In this document: positions 8,184-16,832 of the stretch, in pieces
Layout: each line of letters opens with the position of its first letter
Position numbering within the stretch: the stretch's first letter is position 1
DNA from: Clostridia bacterium
GTDB lineage: Bacteria; Bacillota; Peptococcia; DRI-13; UBA5745
Direction: 5' to 3'
DNA: 64,000 bases
NCBI GenBank assembly: GCA_018436095.1
Contig: JAHDMJ010000007.1
Coordinates: 62,001-126,000 of the forward strand
The notes under the pieces: model-generated
What the model was told of the DNA's origin: nothing
What the model saw: only the letters and a program-made list of their open reading frames with translations
Database searches by the model: none
Program-made: the position numbers and the translations under genes

Positions 8184-9443
8184 ATGTCCGAGCAGAAAAT
8201 TCAAGTTAAAGCCAACTACCGTTTTCCTGTCATCCTTTTGATTTCCGTCATTCTGGGCGGTGTAGCCGGTGTTTTTCTCGGAGAGAAGGCTACTATCTTT
8301 AAGCCTCTTGGCCAAATCTTTATCAACCTGCTCTTTACCCTGATCATTCCTTTAGTCTTCTTTTCTATTGCCAGCGCTATCTCCGGCTTTAGTGACCTGA
8401 GCCGGTTGGGAAAAATGCTGGGCTCCGTTATTGGTGTCTTCGTCTTTACCGGCGCCATCGCTTCTGTTTTTATGCTAATTCTGATTCAATTTATTCCATA
8501 TGGCCAGGGGCTTGTTATCACTGCCAGTTCAACTGCAGAGGCTGCTCAGCTTTCCTTGGGAGAACACCTGGTTAATATGTTTACCGTCAGTGATTTTCCT
8601 GAACTTCTTTCAAAAAGCCGTATGATGCCCTTGATTGTTTTTGCAATCTTTTTTGGTGTTGCCGTGGCTATGTTGGGTGAAAAAGGGAAAGGCGTTCATC
8701 AAGGGCTAATCAATATTTCTGAGGTAATTTTCAAAATGATCGGTCTACTGATGAAAGCAGCCCCTATCGGTCTTGCCGCTTATTTTGCTAATCTGACCGG
8801 CATTTATGGCCCCAGTCTCCTGGGGACCTACGCCAAAGCCATGGCACTCTTTTATCCTACGCTTTTTTTCTACTTCTTCGTCTTTTTCGCTTTTTACGCT
8901 TATATGGCTGCCGGCAAGGATGGGATTAAAGCCTTTTTTAAGAATATTTTTCCGGCGGCAGTCAATGCTATCGGCACCCGCAGCAGCGCCGCCACTATTC
9001 CTCTGAATCTGGAAGCCTGCAATCGCATTGGTGTACCTCAGGACGTCAGCAGTGTGGTCTTGCCTATGGGAGCTACTATGCATATGGATGGCTCTTGTCT
9101 TAGCTGCATTTTTAAGATCACGGTCCTCAGTGCAATTTTCGGGATCCCTTTTGAAGGTTTGGGAACCTATGCCTTTGCGGTCATGGTAGCCGTATTCAGC
9201 GCCACAGCCATATCTGCAGTTCCCGGCGGCGGTGCCGTGGGAGAAGCTATGATTGTTACAATGTTCGGCTTTCCCCCTGAAGCTTTACCTATTGTGATTA
9301 TGCTGGGCCAGCTTTGTGATCCTATCACCACTATGGTAAATTCCACCGGCGATAGCGTGGCCTCCATGATGATCACCCGGATTCTGGAGGGTCCCCAATG
9401 GCTGTCAAGAAATCTTTCAGGCTTACAAAATAAAAACTGGTAA
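8184..9443 (+). CDS. Dicarboxylate/amino acid:cation symporter (DAACS family)
   Basis: A 419-residue membrane protein of the GltP/DctA/SstT superfamily. It imports an acidic amino acid or C4-dicarboxylate with Na+ or H+. Eight transmembrane helices are expected. The re-entrant loop region has the Ser-rich TRSSAATIPLN motif near residue 265, followed by LPMGATMHMDGS and the second hairpin AVPGGGAVGEA. The C-terminal helix motif LCDPITTMVNSTGDSVASMM carries substrate- and Na+-binding residues. AAAGGAGG precedes the ATG. Two hydro-lyase genes follow 20 bp downstream, so the transported substrate is probably that of the hydro-lyase. Confidence 0.95.
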   Translation: MSEQKIQVKANYRFPVILLISVILGGVAGVFLGEKATIFKPLGQIFINLLFTLIIPLVFFSIASAISGFSDLSRLGKMLGSVIGVFVFTGAIASVFMLILIQFIPYGQGLVITASSTAEAAQLSLGEHLVNMFTVSDFPELLSKSRMMPLIVFAIFFGVAVAMLGEKGKGVHQGLINISEVIFKMIGLLMKAAPIGLAAYFANLTGIYGPSLLGTYAKAMALFYPTLFFYFFVFFAFYAYMAAGKDGIKAFFKNIFPAAVNAIGTRSSAATIPLNLEACNRIGVPQDVSSVVLPMGATMHMDGSCLSCIFKITVLSAIFGIPFEGLGTYAFAVMVAVFSATAISAVPGGGAVGEAMIVTMFGFPPEALPIVIMLGQLCDPITTMVNSTGDSVASMMITRILEGPQWLSRNLSGLQNKNW

Positions 9444-9463
9444 ACACTTATCCGAGGAGGTAT

Positions 9464-9748
9464 ATGATGAAAAAGAGAATGTTGATCATGGAACCCGATG
9501 ACAACGCCGGCGTCATGCTGGAAGACGCCAGGCAAAACGATGCCGCCACCTTTGAGAATACCACAGTGGCAGCCCTTGAGCCTATTGAATTTGCTCATAA
9601 AATTGCGCTGAGGGATATTAAAAAAGATGAGGACATCATTAAGTATGGCGAGGCCATCGGTTATGCACTAAAGGATATTCAAAAAGGCCAGTGGATTCAC
9701 ATTCATAATATGGATGATGTCCATGGCCGGGAAGGCAGGCTGGCATAA
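9464..9748 (+). CDS. UxaA/SuyA-type hydro-lyase small subunit (SAF domain)
   Basis: A 94-residue SAF-domain protein, matching the N-terminal domain of altronate/galactarate dehydratases and the SuyA subunit of sulfolactate sulfo-lyase. EPIEFAHKIALRDIKKDEDI and IKYGEAIGYALKDIQKGQWI are typical, and the IHIHNMDDVHGR end resembles the usual VHVHNV hinge. GAGGAGG precedes tandem ATGs at 9464 and 9467. The stop overlaps the next start by one base. Substrate unresolved: an altronate-like sugar acid, a hydroxydicarboxylate or sulfolactate. Confidence 0.9.
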   Translation: MMKKRMLIMEPDDNAGVMLEDARQNDAATFENTTVAALEPIEFAHKIALRDIKKDEDIIKYGEAIGYALKDIQKGQWIHIHNMDDVHGREGRLA

Positions 9749-10920
9749 TGAAACTATTGGGTTATAAACGGGAAAACGGCAAGTACGGCGTTCGCAATTA
9801 CATTGCTGTTATCCCCTCTGTTTTTTGCGCCAATCATGTGGCGGAGCAAATAGCCAAGCAAGTGGATATGTGCGTAGCCTTGCCTCATCCTCTGGGTTGC
9901 GGTCAGCATGGCTCAGATTTGGATCAGACTGTTAACACCTTAATCGGCTTAGGCAAAAACCCCAATATCGGGGCAGTGCTCATTGTCGGTTTGGGCTGTG
10001 AACGAGTAACGGTGAAGGAGCTTTACGATGGGATTGCTCCCAGCGGCAAGCCTGTGGAAACTCTGGTGATTCAGGAGACAGGCGGAACAGTAAAGACCAT
10101 AGGCCGGGGCGTAGAAATTGCTGCGAAAATGGCCCAGCGGCTTTCGCAGCAGCAAAAAGTGGAATTCGATATATGTGAATTATTAGTCGGCGTTAAATGC
10201 GGCGGTACCGATGCAACCTCAGGAATAGCTGCCAATCCCGCTTTAGGTATGGCAGTGGATCAGATCATTGACCAAGGCGGCTCCGCTATATTGACCGAAG
10301 TAGGAGAGCTGGTAGGCGTAGAGCATATTTTAGCTAAAAGAGCCATTAACGAGCAGATAGGCCAGGATATTATACGCATTATCCGCCATTCGGAAGATGT
10401 GCTGCGTGAGAGCACTAAAAATTATGACCGCACCAGTAACCGGGCCGCTTTGGTTACTCCCGGAAATTTTGACGGCGGCGTAAGCTCCGTTACGGAAAAA
10501 GCCTTGGGCGGTATGTTTAAATCCGGCAGCCGCCCTTTCGTCGGTACTCTGGCCTATAGCGAGGCCCCCAAAACCCACGGCCTCTATCTGATGGACGCCG
10601 AAGGCCAGGATGGCGAGGTGGTCACACCCATGGCCGCTGCCGGCGCACAAATCATCTGCTTCACTTCCGGAAGGGGCACTCCCACCGGCTTTCCCTTTGT
10701 ACCTGTAATCAAAATCACCGGCAATAACGCTACCTACCTTAAAATGGAGGACAATATTGATATTAATGCCGGCAGCATCGTTGCCGGCAACAAAAAGATC
10801 AGCGAGGTAGGTAAGGAAATCCATCAGGAAATTATCGATGTTGCCTGCGGCAAAAAGACTAAGGCTGAAGCCATGGGTCATAGTGAGCTCTTTACTATCG
10901 GCCGTTTCGAGACTTATTAA
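9748..10920 (+). CDS. UxaA/SuyB-type hydro-lyase large subunit
   Basis: A 390-residue protein of the UxaA/GarD C-terminal family, which eliminates water (or sulfite in SuyB) from 2-hydroxy acids using iron. It opens with the family hallmark GYKRENGKYGVRNYIAVIPS. GCGQHGSD and VGLGCERV carry conserved cysteines, and KCGGTDATSGIAANPALG the third. Late in the protein come TSGRGTPTGFPFVPVIKITGN and INAGSIVAG. It is translationally coupled to the small subunit. Two separate chains match SuyAB organisation; fused UxaA is about 495 residues. The neighbouring C4-dicarboxylate-type symporter hints at a small dicarboxylate-like substrate. Confidence 0.9.
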   Translation: MKLLGYKRENGKYGVRNYIAVIPSVFCANHVAEQIAKQVDMCVALPHPLGCGQHGSDLDQTVNTLIGLGKNPNIGAVLIVGLGCERVTVKELYDGIAPSGKPVETLVIQETGGTVKTIGRGVEIAAKMAQRLSQQQKVEFDICELLVGVKCGGTDATSGIAANPALGMAVDQIIDQGGSAILTEVGELVGVEHILAKRAINEQIGQDIIRIIRHSEDVLRESTKNYDRTSNRAALVTPGNFDGGVSSVTEKALGGMFKSGSRPFVGTLAYSEAPKTHGLYLMDAEGQDGEVVTPMAAAGAQIICFTSGRGTPTGFPFVPVIKITGNNATYLKMEDNIDINAGSIVAGNKKISEVGKEIHQEIIDVACGKKTKAEAMGHSELFTIGRFETY

Positions 10921-10954
10921 ACAGCTCTCTTTGATGCCACAGAAGGCTGGGGAA

Positions 10955-11013
10955 GAAGTAAAGCCGTTATGAAATGATTAATCTGTAAGAAATCATTCAT
11001 ACCGGCTTACTTC
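10955..11013. terminator. Long hairpin after the hydro-lyase operon
   Basis: An imperfect inverted repeat of about 24-nt arms with a ~10-nt loop, ending TTACTTC, starts 35 bp after the hydro-lyase stop and lies between convergent genes. No long U-run follows. I see no gene in 10921-11120. Confidence 0.5.
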
Positions 11014-11120
11014 TTAACATCGTATTTTCCCTCGTATCCTTCTGCGGACATGGGCTGCCCCTGCAGCATCCTTTTAGCAATGCCCGGCATTGCTGTTGAT
11101 TCCAAAAGTTCCAGATAGCT

Positions 11121-11771
11121 TCATGTATTTCCTCCTGATTTCCTGCGATAACGGAAGTCACAGCAATCATCCCCAGTTGCCAGGGTTTTCGTGCGGATTA
11201 GCTCCGCACCCATAAAATCCGCCGAGATAAAATCAAATTGGCACATTTGAGGCACGATGTTTGTGCAGCCTTCCTGCTGCGCCAGCCTGCAAAGCCCGCA
11301 CTGGGTATAGTTGATACCATATTCCTCAAGCGTATCGCCGGGGATAAATTCGCTTTTCCAGTCATAGGGATTCTCTTTTTCCTGCGAGGCCTTGGCCTGG
11401 AGCGCCTTTTTATCCTGAAAGGCTTTGGTAAACGGATCTTTTTTGTTCATGCGGCGCATGAGAGGGTTTTTCCCCATGGCGGCAATCATGTTACCCAGAG
11501 TTTCTTCCGTAATCCTACCGTTACCGGACTGGTAAACGGCAATCACCAAGGCGCCCCACGTCAATGCCATAGCCAAGGGATTTTCCCTTGTGCTGCCGAG
11601 GGAAGGTGTGCGGGCAAGAATCTCCCTGTAACGCCTTTTGCTTGCCTTCTTTAACGTAGAAAGCTCCATATCGGGACAATGCGTCTGCAAAGTAGGGAAA
11701 AAGATTCGGGAAAAGAAGTGCCAAAGAAACTTTGCCGTAAAATCGTAAGGGATGACAGTTTGTTTCATCAT
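11121..11771 (-). CDS. L-2-amino-thiazoline-4-carboxylate hydrolase-like protein
   Basis: A 216-residue protein resembling the ATC hydrolase family (PF14196), best known for opening a thiazoline ring to give cysteine derivatives, though most relatives are untested. Visible features: helical N-terminus, then a Cys-rich C-terminal half with YTQCGLCRLAQQEGC, VPQMCQFDF and ATGDDCCDFRYRR. It is last in an operon of ABC exporters and an ECF module. The ATG at 11771 overlaps the exporter stop (ATGA) and is preferred over the upstream in-frame ATG. Co-occurrence with these transporters suggests a peptide or thiazoline-like metabolite, but that is inference. Confidence 0.75.
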   Translation of the reverse strand: MMKQTVIPYDFTAKFLWHFFSRIFFPTLQTHCPDMELSTLKKASKRRYREILARTPSLGSTRENPLAMALTWGALVIAVYQSGNGRITEETLGNMIAAMGKNPLMRRMNKKDPFTKAFQDKKALQAKASQEKENPYDWKSEFIPGDTLEEYGINYTQCGLCRLAQQEGCTNIVPQMCQFDFISADFMGAELIRTKTLATGDDCCDFRYRRKSGGNT

Positions 11772-13516
11772 GCCCCTACGCTCCATCCAAGACTCTCCTG
11801 CTGAATGGTAAAGAGCTTGTGATACAACCCGTTCTGCCGGATGAGCTCCTGGTGGGTGCCCTGTTCCGCCACCCGGCCTTTGTCCAGAACGATAATCTTC
11901 TCGGCGCCCGTGATGGTACGCAGGCGGTGGGCGATGACGATCACTGTTTTGCCCTCGATCAGCGTGGAGATGGCCCGCTGAATCAGCGCTTCGTTTTCGG
12001 GGTCAAGAGATGCGGTAGCCTCGTCCAGCAGCACAATCGGCGCGTCCTTCAGCAGCGCCCGCGCAATAGAAAGCCGTTGGCGTTCTCCGCCGGAAAGGGT
12101 GGAACCATTCTCGCCCAGCATAGTGTCGTAGCCAACCGGTAATTTCTGCACAAACTCATCACAGCAGGCAGCTTTGGCTGCGGCCATGACCTCCTCGGGA
12201 GTGGCGTCCATATTGCCGATACGGATGTTATTATAGATGGTGTCGTTGAATAGCACCACATCCTGGAAGACAAAGCTCATGTAGCTCATAAGATGCTCGG
12301 GGTCCAGGGTTTTGACGTCTATGCCCCCAATGGTGAGCGTCCCTTTGTTTGTATCCCAAAAGCGGGCAATCAGGCGGGATACGGTGCTCTTGCCGCTGCC
12401 GGAGGGGCCCACCAGCGCCGTTATGCCGCCTGACGGGATGGTAACGTTCATGCCGCTGATCGTCTGCTCCCCATCGTCATTATAGCGAAAGTCCACATCC
12501 TCGAAAGCGATATTGTACTGCTTAATTTCCTTTTCCGCGTTGCCCTCCATGGGCTGGAAAGCCATCAAATCACGCATGCGTTTGATGGCGATCTGGAAAT
12601 AGAACAGCTCTGGCAAAAGAGTCAGCTCCACCAAAACCGGGCCGTAAATCCGTACCACGATCATTACAAACATGATCATAGGGATAAAGGCAATCTGCCC
12701 ATTGGTCAAAAGTGTGGTGCCCAGCAGCACGGTGAGCCCGATGCCCGCCTGCAGCACGACTTGGGCACCTGTGACAAAAATGCCTGTGCCAAGCTCCATC
12801 GCCACTGCAAGGCGCATCATGGTGCGCAGCGCATTTTCTAGCGCCGAGAATTTTTCCCCGTCCAGGTTGCAGGCCCGGATCACCTTGATGCCCTCGATAT
12901 ACTCCTGTACCTGACCGGAGGCGGCCAGCTTGGCATCCATATGCTTTTGGTGCAGCTTGCCGTAGATCCTGCGGCTGAACAGGATAATGAAAAACGCCAG
13001 GGGCACGGTGATAAACATGGCCAGCGCCATACGCCAGTCAAATATCGCCATCATGGCGCAGATCACAGTGATGGAAATCGCGTTGGCAAAAAGCTGCGGC
13101 ACGATATGGCTCAAAACGTGCTCGCTGGTAGCCACGTCGTCCATCAGATTGGTGGTCAGCTCTGACAGGTCTTTGGAATTAAACAGACTCATGGGCAGCT
13201 TTCGGATGTGCTCGGCCAGTGTGATGCGCGTGCTTTCACTCTGGGTGTAGGAGGTGGTGTAGGTTTTTTTGTAATCGTTCTTATGGCATAAGAACACGAT
13301 GCCTGCCACAGCAATCCCCAGGCCGAAATAGAGCCACATCCTGTTCCAGGAAATTTCCCCGCCGGTCAGGGGGCCAATGAGCTCCATAATCACCTGCATC
13401 ATCACGCCGAAGGGCAGCATCAGGGAAAAGTTTGTCAGCGTACAGGCGGCAATGGCGCCCTTTAAGTCCTTGTACCCCTTGTCGGTCAGCATAAATAGTT
13501 CTTGCAGTTTAGGCAT
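11768..13516 (-). CDS. ABC exporter half-transporter (membrane + ATPase), second of pair
   Basis: A 582-residue type IV ABC protein: six membrane segments (about residues 20-300), then a nucleotide-binding domain with Walker A GPSGSGKST, Q-loop FVFQDVVLF, signature LSGGERQRLS, Walker B IVLLDEATASLD and switch His IAHRL. It probably dimerises with the preceding gene product to export a small molecule or act as an importer of the IrtAB/YbtPQ kind. I start at the ATG at 13516, where GGAGGT lies within the end of the upstream gene (8-bp overlap). A longer frame to 13618 has no support. Confidence 0.94.
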   Translation of the reverse strand: MPKLQELFMLTDKGYKDLKGAIAACTLTNFSLMLPFGVMMQVIMELIGPLTGGEISWNRMWLYFGLGIAVAGIVFLCHKNDYKKTYTTSYTQSESTRITLAEHIRKLPMSLFNSKDLSELTTNLMDDVATSEHVLSHIVPQLFANAISITVICAMMAIFDWRMALAMFITVPLAFFIILFSRRIYGKLHQKHMDAKLAASGQVQEYIEGIKVIRACNLDGEKFSALENALRTMMRLAVAMELGTGIFVTGAQVVLQAGIGLTVLLGTTLLTNGQIAFIPMIMFVMIVVRIYGPVLVELTLLPELFYFQIAIKRMRDLMAFQPMEGNAEKEIKQYNIAFEDVDFRYNDDGEQTISGMNVTIPSGGITALVGPSGSGKSTVSRLIARFWDTNKGTLTIGGIDVKTLDPEHLMSYMSFVFQDVVLFNDTIYNNIRIGNMDATPEEVMAAAKAACCDEFVQKLPVGYDTMLGENGSTLSGGERQRLSIARALLKDAPIVLLDEATASLDPENEALIQRAISTLIEGKTVIVIAHRLRTITGAEKIIVLDKGRVAEQGTHQELIRQNGLYHKLFTIQQESLGWSVGA

Positions 13517-15326
13517 GTGTACGCACCTCCTTTTTGTTTGCCATGCTCCAGCTTGCCGTTTCGGTGTAGGTCTGCCACATAGTGTGATATTTACCGCCTT
13601 TTTGAATGAGCTCATCATGGGTACCCTGCTCAGTCACCCGGCCGCCCTCCACCACAATGATGTTGTTGGCACCCCGGACAGTGGAGAGGCGATGGGCAAT
13701 CATCACGACGGTTTTGTTCCTCATCAGCTTCTCAAAGGCTTTTTGAATGAGGTGCTCGTTTTCGGGATCGGCAAAGGCCGTGGCCTCATCCAGCACGACA
13801 ATGGGCGCATCCTTGACAATGGCCCGTGCGATGGCGATACGCTGCTTTTCCCCGCCGGATAGGTGTACCCCTCGCGTTCCGATGACGGTCTGATAGCCCT
13901 TGGGCAGCTTCATAATAAAATCATGGCACTGGGCCGCTTTCGCCGCTTCTATGACCTGCTCATCGTTGGCGTTCTGGTTGCCCATGCGGATGTTGTCCAT
14001 CACGCTCTGCTTGAACAAGAATACATCCTGAAATACAAAGCTGACCTGATCCATTAGGTAATGGGTATCCATCTGGCGGATATCCACGCCGCCAATGGCG
14101 ATTTCACCTGCCGTCACATCAAAAAAACGGGGAATCAGATGGGCGATGGTGCTTTTTCCGCCGCCGGAGGGGCCGACAATCGCCGTGATCTCCCCCCGTT
14201 TGGCTCGAAATGAGACGCCGGAAAGGGCTTCGGTCTCTTTGGCTTTATCATAAGAGAAGGTGACCTCCCGGAAAGAAACATCATGGGACCCTGCGGCTTG
14301 GGGCTGTGCGGGCTGTATGAGTTCGGGCTCGGCCAGCACCTGGTCCATTGCCTCAACGCCGCCAATGATGCGCATTGCATTGCCATTGACATACATGATC
14401 CTCATCAAAATGGTTGCGATGGATTGGACAAAAATCAGGTAGAAAATGACCGTACTGGCAAAGGACGCATAGTCGGTAGTTTTCATCCCCACCCAAATCG
14501 CAACCGGCAGGATAAACAGATAGATGTTGTTGACAAGGGTGGTAAACCCGGAAAAGGAGTTCTCCCAGCTCAGCGTATAAGGGATCACCATGGCGGTGTA
14601 GGCCTTGATGGTGTCGTGGAGCCGGCGGAAGGAATAGACCGTCTGCTTGAATGCCTTGACCACCGAGATACCCCGGATGTATTCTACCGAGGCGTTGTTC
14701 ATTTCCTCAATGGATTTCTGGTATTTCGCCATCATCGCTTTGGAGCCTTCATTTCCGTAAATCGAAAACTGCATGAAAAATGCCAGAAGAACGCCTAAGA
14801 GGGCGGCCAGGCCGAAACGCCAGTCCACAGCCACCAAGATAATCACCATGACAACCGGGGCGACAAAGGCCCCCACCAGGTCGGGCAACTGATGGGCAAT
14901 AAAGCCTTCCACCTTCTCAATGTTTTCATCGGTAATCTTTCGCAGCTTTCCGCTGCCAACCATCACATGAAAGCCCAGAGGCACCTTGGCAAGATGGGTG
15001 GCAAAATTGACCTTGAGTTCGTACAAAGTACCAAATGCGGCCAAATGGGAGCAGACAAGGGCCCCCCAATACAGCAGGATGTTGCCCACCACACCCCCGA
15101 AGGCCAACCAGCCATATTGAATTGTCAGCGTACTGTTTAGGTTCGCCATATCGGGCAATGCGCCGAGGATTTCGCCCACGATCAAATAAATGGCGATGTA
15201 GGGCACAAAACTTACGATAGACGCCAGCGCTGAGAGAATTAGCGAGCCGATCACCAGCGGCTTTTTGGTAGCGGCCAACTGCAACAGGCGTGCCGTACCG
15301 GTTTTTTTCTTTTGTTCAGATTTCAT
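13509..15326 (-). CDS. ABC exporter half-transporter (membrane + ATPase), first of pair
   Basis: A 605-residue type IV ABC half-transporter with the same layout: hydrophobic domain to about residue 310, then Walker A GPSGGGKST, FVFQDVFLF, signature LSGGEKQRIA, Walker B IVVLDEATAFADPENE and switch His IAHRLSTV. The D-loop AFADPE differs from ASLDPE in its partner, which suggests a heterodimer with two non-equivalent sites. Its ATG overlaps the stop of the 15-codon ECF ATPase vestige (ATGA), so it is translationally coupled to it. Confidence 0.94.
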   Translation of the reverse strand: MKSEQKKKTGTARLLQLAATKKPLVIGSLILSALASIVSFVPYIAIYLIVGEILGALPDMANLNSTLTIQYGWLAFGGVVGNILLYWGALVCSHLAAFGTLYELKVNFATHLAKVPLGFHVMVGSGKLRKITDENIEKVEGFIAHQLPDLVGAFVAPVVMVIILVAVDWRFGLAALLGVLLAFFMQFSIYGNEGSKAMMAKYQKSIEEMNNASVEYIRGISVVKAFKQTVYSFRRLHDTIKAYTAMVIPYTLSWENSFSGFTTLVNNIYLFILPVAIWVGMKTTDYASFASTVIFYLIFVQSIATILMRIMYVNGNAMRIIGGVEAMDQVLAEPELIQPAQPQAAGSHDVSFREVTFSYDKAKETEALSGVSFRAKRGEITAIVGPSGGGKSTIAHLIPRFFDVTAGEIAIGGVDIRQMDTHYLMDQVSFVFQDVFLFKQSVMDNIRMGNQNANDEQVIEAAKAAQCHDFIMKLPKGYQTVIGTRGVHLSGGEKQRIAIARAIVKDAPIVVLDEATAFADPENEHLIQKAFEKLMRNKTVVMIAHRLSTVRGANNIIVVEGGRVTEQGTHDELIQKGGKYHTMWQTYTETASWSMANKKEVRTHA

Positions 15327-15370
15327 ACGATCAGCTTCCTTTCCTGCTGTTCAAAACTCAACTCGATCAT
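15323..15370 (-). pseudogene. 15-codon vestige of an ECF ATPase gene (EcfA)
   Basis: Between ecfT and the exporters stands an intact mini-frame MIELSFEQQERKLIV. It has a ribosome site (GGGGGAG), lies 11 bp after the ecfT stop, and its TGA overlaps the next ATG. The first residues resemble ECF/ABC ATPase N-termini (MIEL..). Operons of this type normally carry a full EcfA gene here. The simplest reading is an internal in-frame deletion joining its first and last codons. Without homologues the identity of the tail is inferred. Confidence 0.5.
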
Positions 15371-15381
15371 GGTTCTCCCCC

Positions 15382-16119
15382 TCACAATAGTTCCATGTAC
15401 GCCAGGGCGGCGGCGGCAAAGGCGGCGACGCACAGGGTGATAAGGATGATGTCCTGGACCTTAAAGCCGATGCGACAGATATTGGTGCGCTTGATTTCGC
15501 CGCCCAGCCCCCGGGTAAGGGCCGCCGCAGACAGCTCCTCACCGATTTTGGCTGAACAGGTCATCAGGGGCACCAGCCGGTACTCCAGCATTTTTCCCGC
15601 CCTGCCGCCGCCCAGACTGATTCCCCGCATCCGCATGGCGGCGTTGATGGCGCCGAACTCTTCGCCTATCGTGGGGAAGAAGCGAAACATAACGGACATG
15701 GGAATGATGATTTTCTCGCTGACATGAAGACGCTGCATGGCGGCGGTGAATTCGCTGACGGTGGTGGTGGAGACGACGTAGGCTCCCAGTACCACACCGG
15801 GCATCACCCGGCTTAAAATTCCGGTGCAGCCCAGTACGAAAAATTGGGAAAAGCCTGACAACCGGGGCAACAGCAGCAGCGACGCCAGGTAGGCGCCCCC
15901 AAAAGCCGCCGAATAGAGGACCGCCGGCTTAATTTTTCTCGCCGCCAGAAGCAGCACCAGCGGCAGGGCGGACAAACAGGGCACAAGGAAGGTCAGCTTA
16001 TCGCCGCCAAGCCCTCCCAGCACAAAGGTAGAAACGGTAACAAGCAGCAGCAGCTTGGTACGGGGGTCTAACACCAGTCCGCGTTTTTGTCCGGTGGCTT
16101 GCAGGATACCGGAGGCCAT
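15382..16119 (-). CDS. ECF transporter T component (EcfT)
   Basis: A 245-residue membrane protein of the CbiQ/EcfT family, the scaffold between a substrate-capturing S protein and the ATPases. Membrane segments lie at about 25-65, 75-115 and 215-240. The two short coupling motifs of EcfT appear as MRMRGISLGGG near residue 157 and LTRGLGGE near residue 196 (A-R-G type). The start overlaps the S-component stop. In this operon the usual cognate ATPase is missing, so it would need ATPases encoded elsewhere. Confidence 0.88.
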   Translation of the reverse strand: MASGILQATGQKRGLVLDPRTKLLLLVTVSTFVLGGLGGDKLTFLVPCLSALPLVLLLAARKIKPAVLYSAAFGGAYLASLLLLPRLSGFSQFFVLGCTGILSRVMPGVVLGAYVVSTTTVSEFTAAMQRLHVSEKIIIPMSVMFRFFPTIGEEFGAINAAMRMRGISLGGGRAGKMLEYRLVPLMTCSAKIGEELSAAALTRGLGGEIKRTNICRIGFKVQDIILITLCVAAFAAAALAYMELL

Positions 16120-16721
16120 CAGACGATCCCCGCCTTGGCAAAGTGCTTTTTCATCAGCGCCCGGCCCAGCAATCCGCCGATCACGCCGCAGACAAAGCAG
16201 CTAAGCAACAGAACCGGATTCATCCAGGGCGGCAGCAGAGCAGTCAGCGCTGCCTCATAGTCTGCTCCGAACTCTGTCCGGGTGGAGAAATAGCCCGCCG
16301 GGTTGGTGAACAAGGGAATAAAGTTGCCCCACATCCAGATGTTGAAGAAGCCGCAGACCACGACGGAGCTGCCTGCCCTGCTGTAATGAGCCCACTTCCA
16401 GATGAACTCCGCGATGAGGGCGGACACCACGGCCACGGGCAGAGCATACAAACCCATGCCGGTCAGGACCATCATAATACCCATGATGATGCTCATAATG
16501 AGAATCATGCCGAACTTTTTTACCTTGGTCAAAAACAGCATAAAGGGGATGCCGCCGGCGATGGGTCCTATGACGCAGAGCAAGGGCATCATAACCGGTA
16601 TGTAGCCCAGCATGGCCAGCGCCATAATAATGACAAAATAGATGGCCGAATAGATTCCCACGTTAATGAGGTCTTTTCCCGTCAAACGGTTTAGTTTCTT
16701 GCGGACGATGTTTGTGGACAT
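16119..16721 (-). CDS. ECF transporter S component, MptD/Trep_Strep family
   Basis: A 200-residue polytopic membrane protein with about five to six helices. It resembles the MptD-type (TIGR02185-like) putative S components: KKLNRLTGKDLINVGIYSAI at the N-terminus, PVMMPLLCVIGPIAGGIPFM, then a glycine-rich helix. It would bind an unknown substrate at the membrane and hand it to EcfT. The start is the ATG at 16721, preceded by GGAGGT; an upstream ATG overlaps that site. It is the first gene after a TetR operator. Confidence 0.82.
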   Translation of the reverse strand: MSTNIVRKKLNRLTGKDLINVGIYSAIYFVIIMALAMLGYIPVMMPLLCVIGPIAGGIPFMLFLTKVKKFGMILIMSIIMGIMMVLTGMGLYALPVAVVSALIAEFIWKWAHYSRAGSSVVVCGFFNIWMWGNFIPLFTNPAGYFSTRTEFGADYEAALTALLPPWMNPVLLLSCFVCGVIGGLLGRALMKKHFAKAGIV

Positions 16722-16778
16722 GATAGATACCTCCATGCGTTTTAATTTTATCCGGGCAGCTACCCTGGATAATATAAT

Positions 16779-16800
16779 TTAGTTAGCTATTGCTAACTAA
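16779..16800. promoter_or_regulatory. TetR-type operator before the ECF/exporter operon
   Basis: A perfect inverted repeat TTAGTTAGC-TATT-GCTAACTAA in the 83 bp between the tetR terminator and the S-component gene. Size and symmetry are typical of TetR-family sites. The adjacent tetR is the obvious partner. Confidence 0.7.
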
Positions 16801-16806
16801 GGCTCC

Positions 16807-16832
16807 AAAAAAATTTGGGGTCAGAGCCCCAA
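16807..16832 (-). terminator. Intrinsic terminator of tetR
   Basis: Read on the reverse strand: stem TTGGGG/CCCCAA with a 6-nt loop, then a run of seven T. The tetR stop codon lies inside the hairpin loop. It separates tetR from the operon it probably controls, which therefore has its own promoter. Confidence 0.85.
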
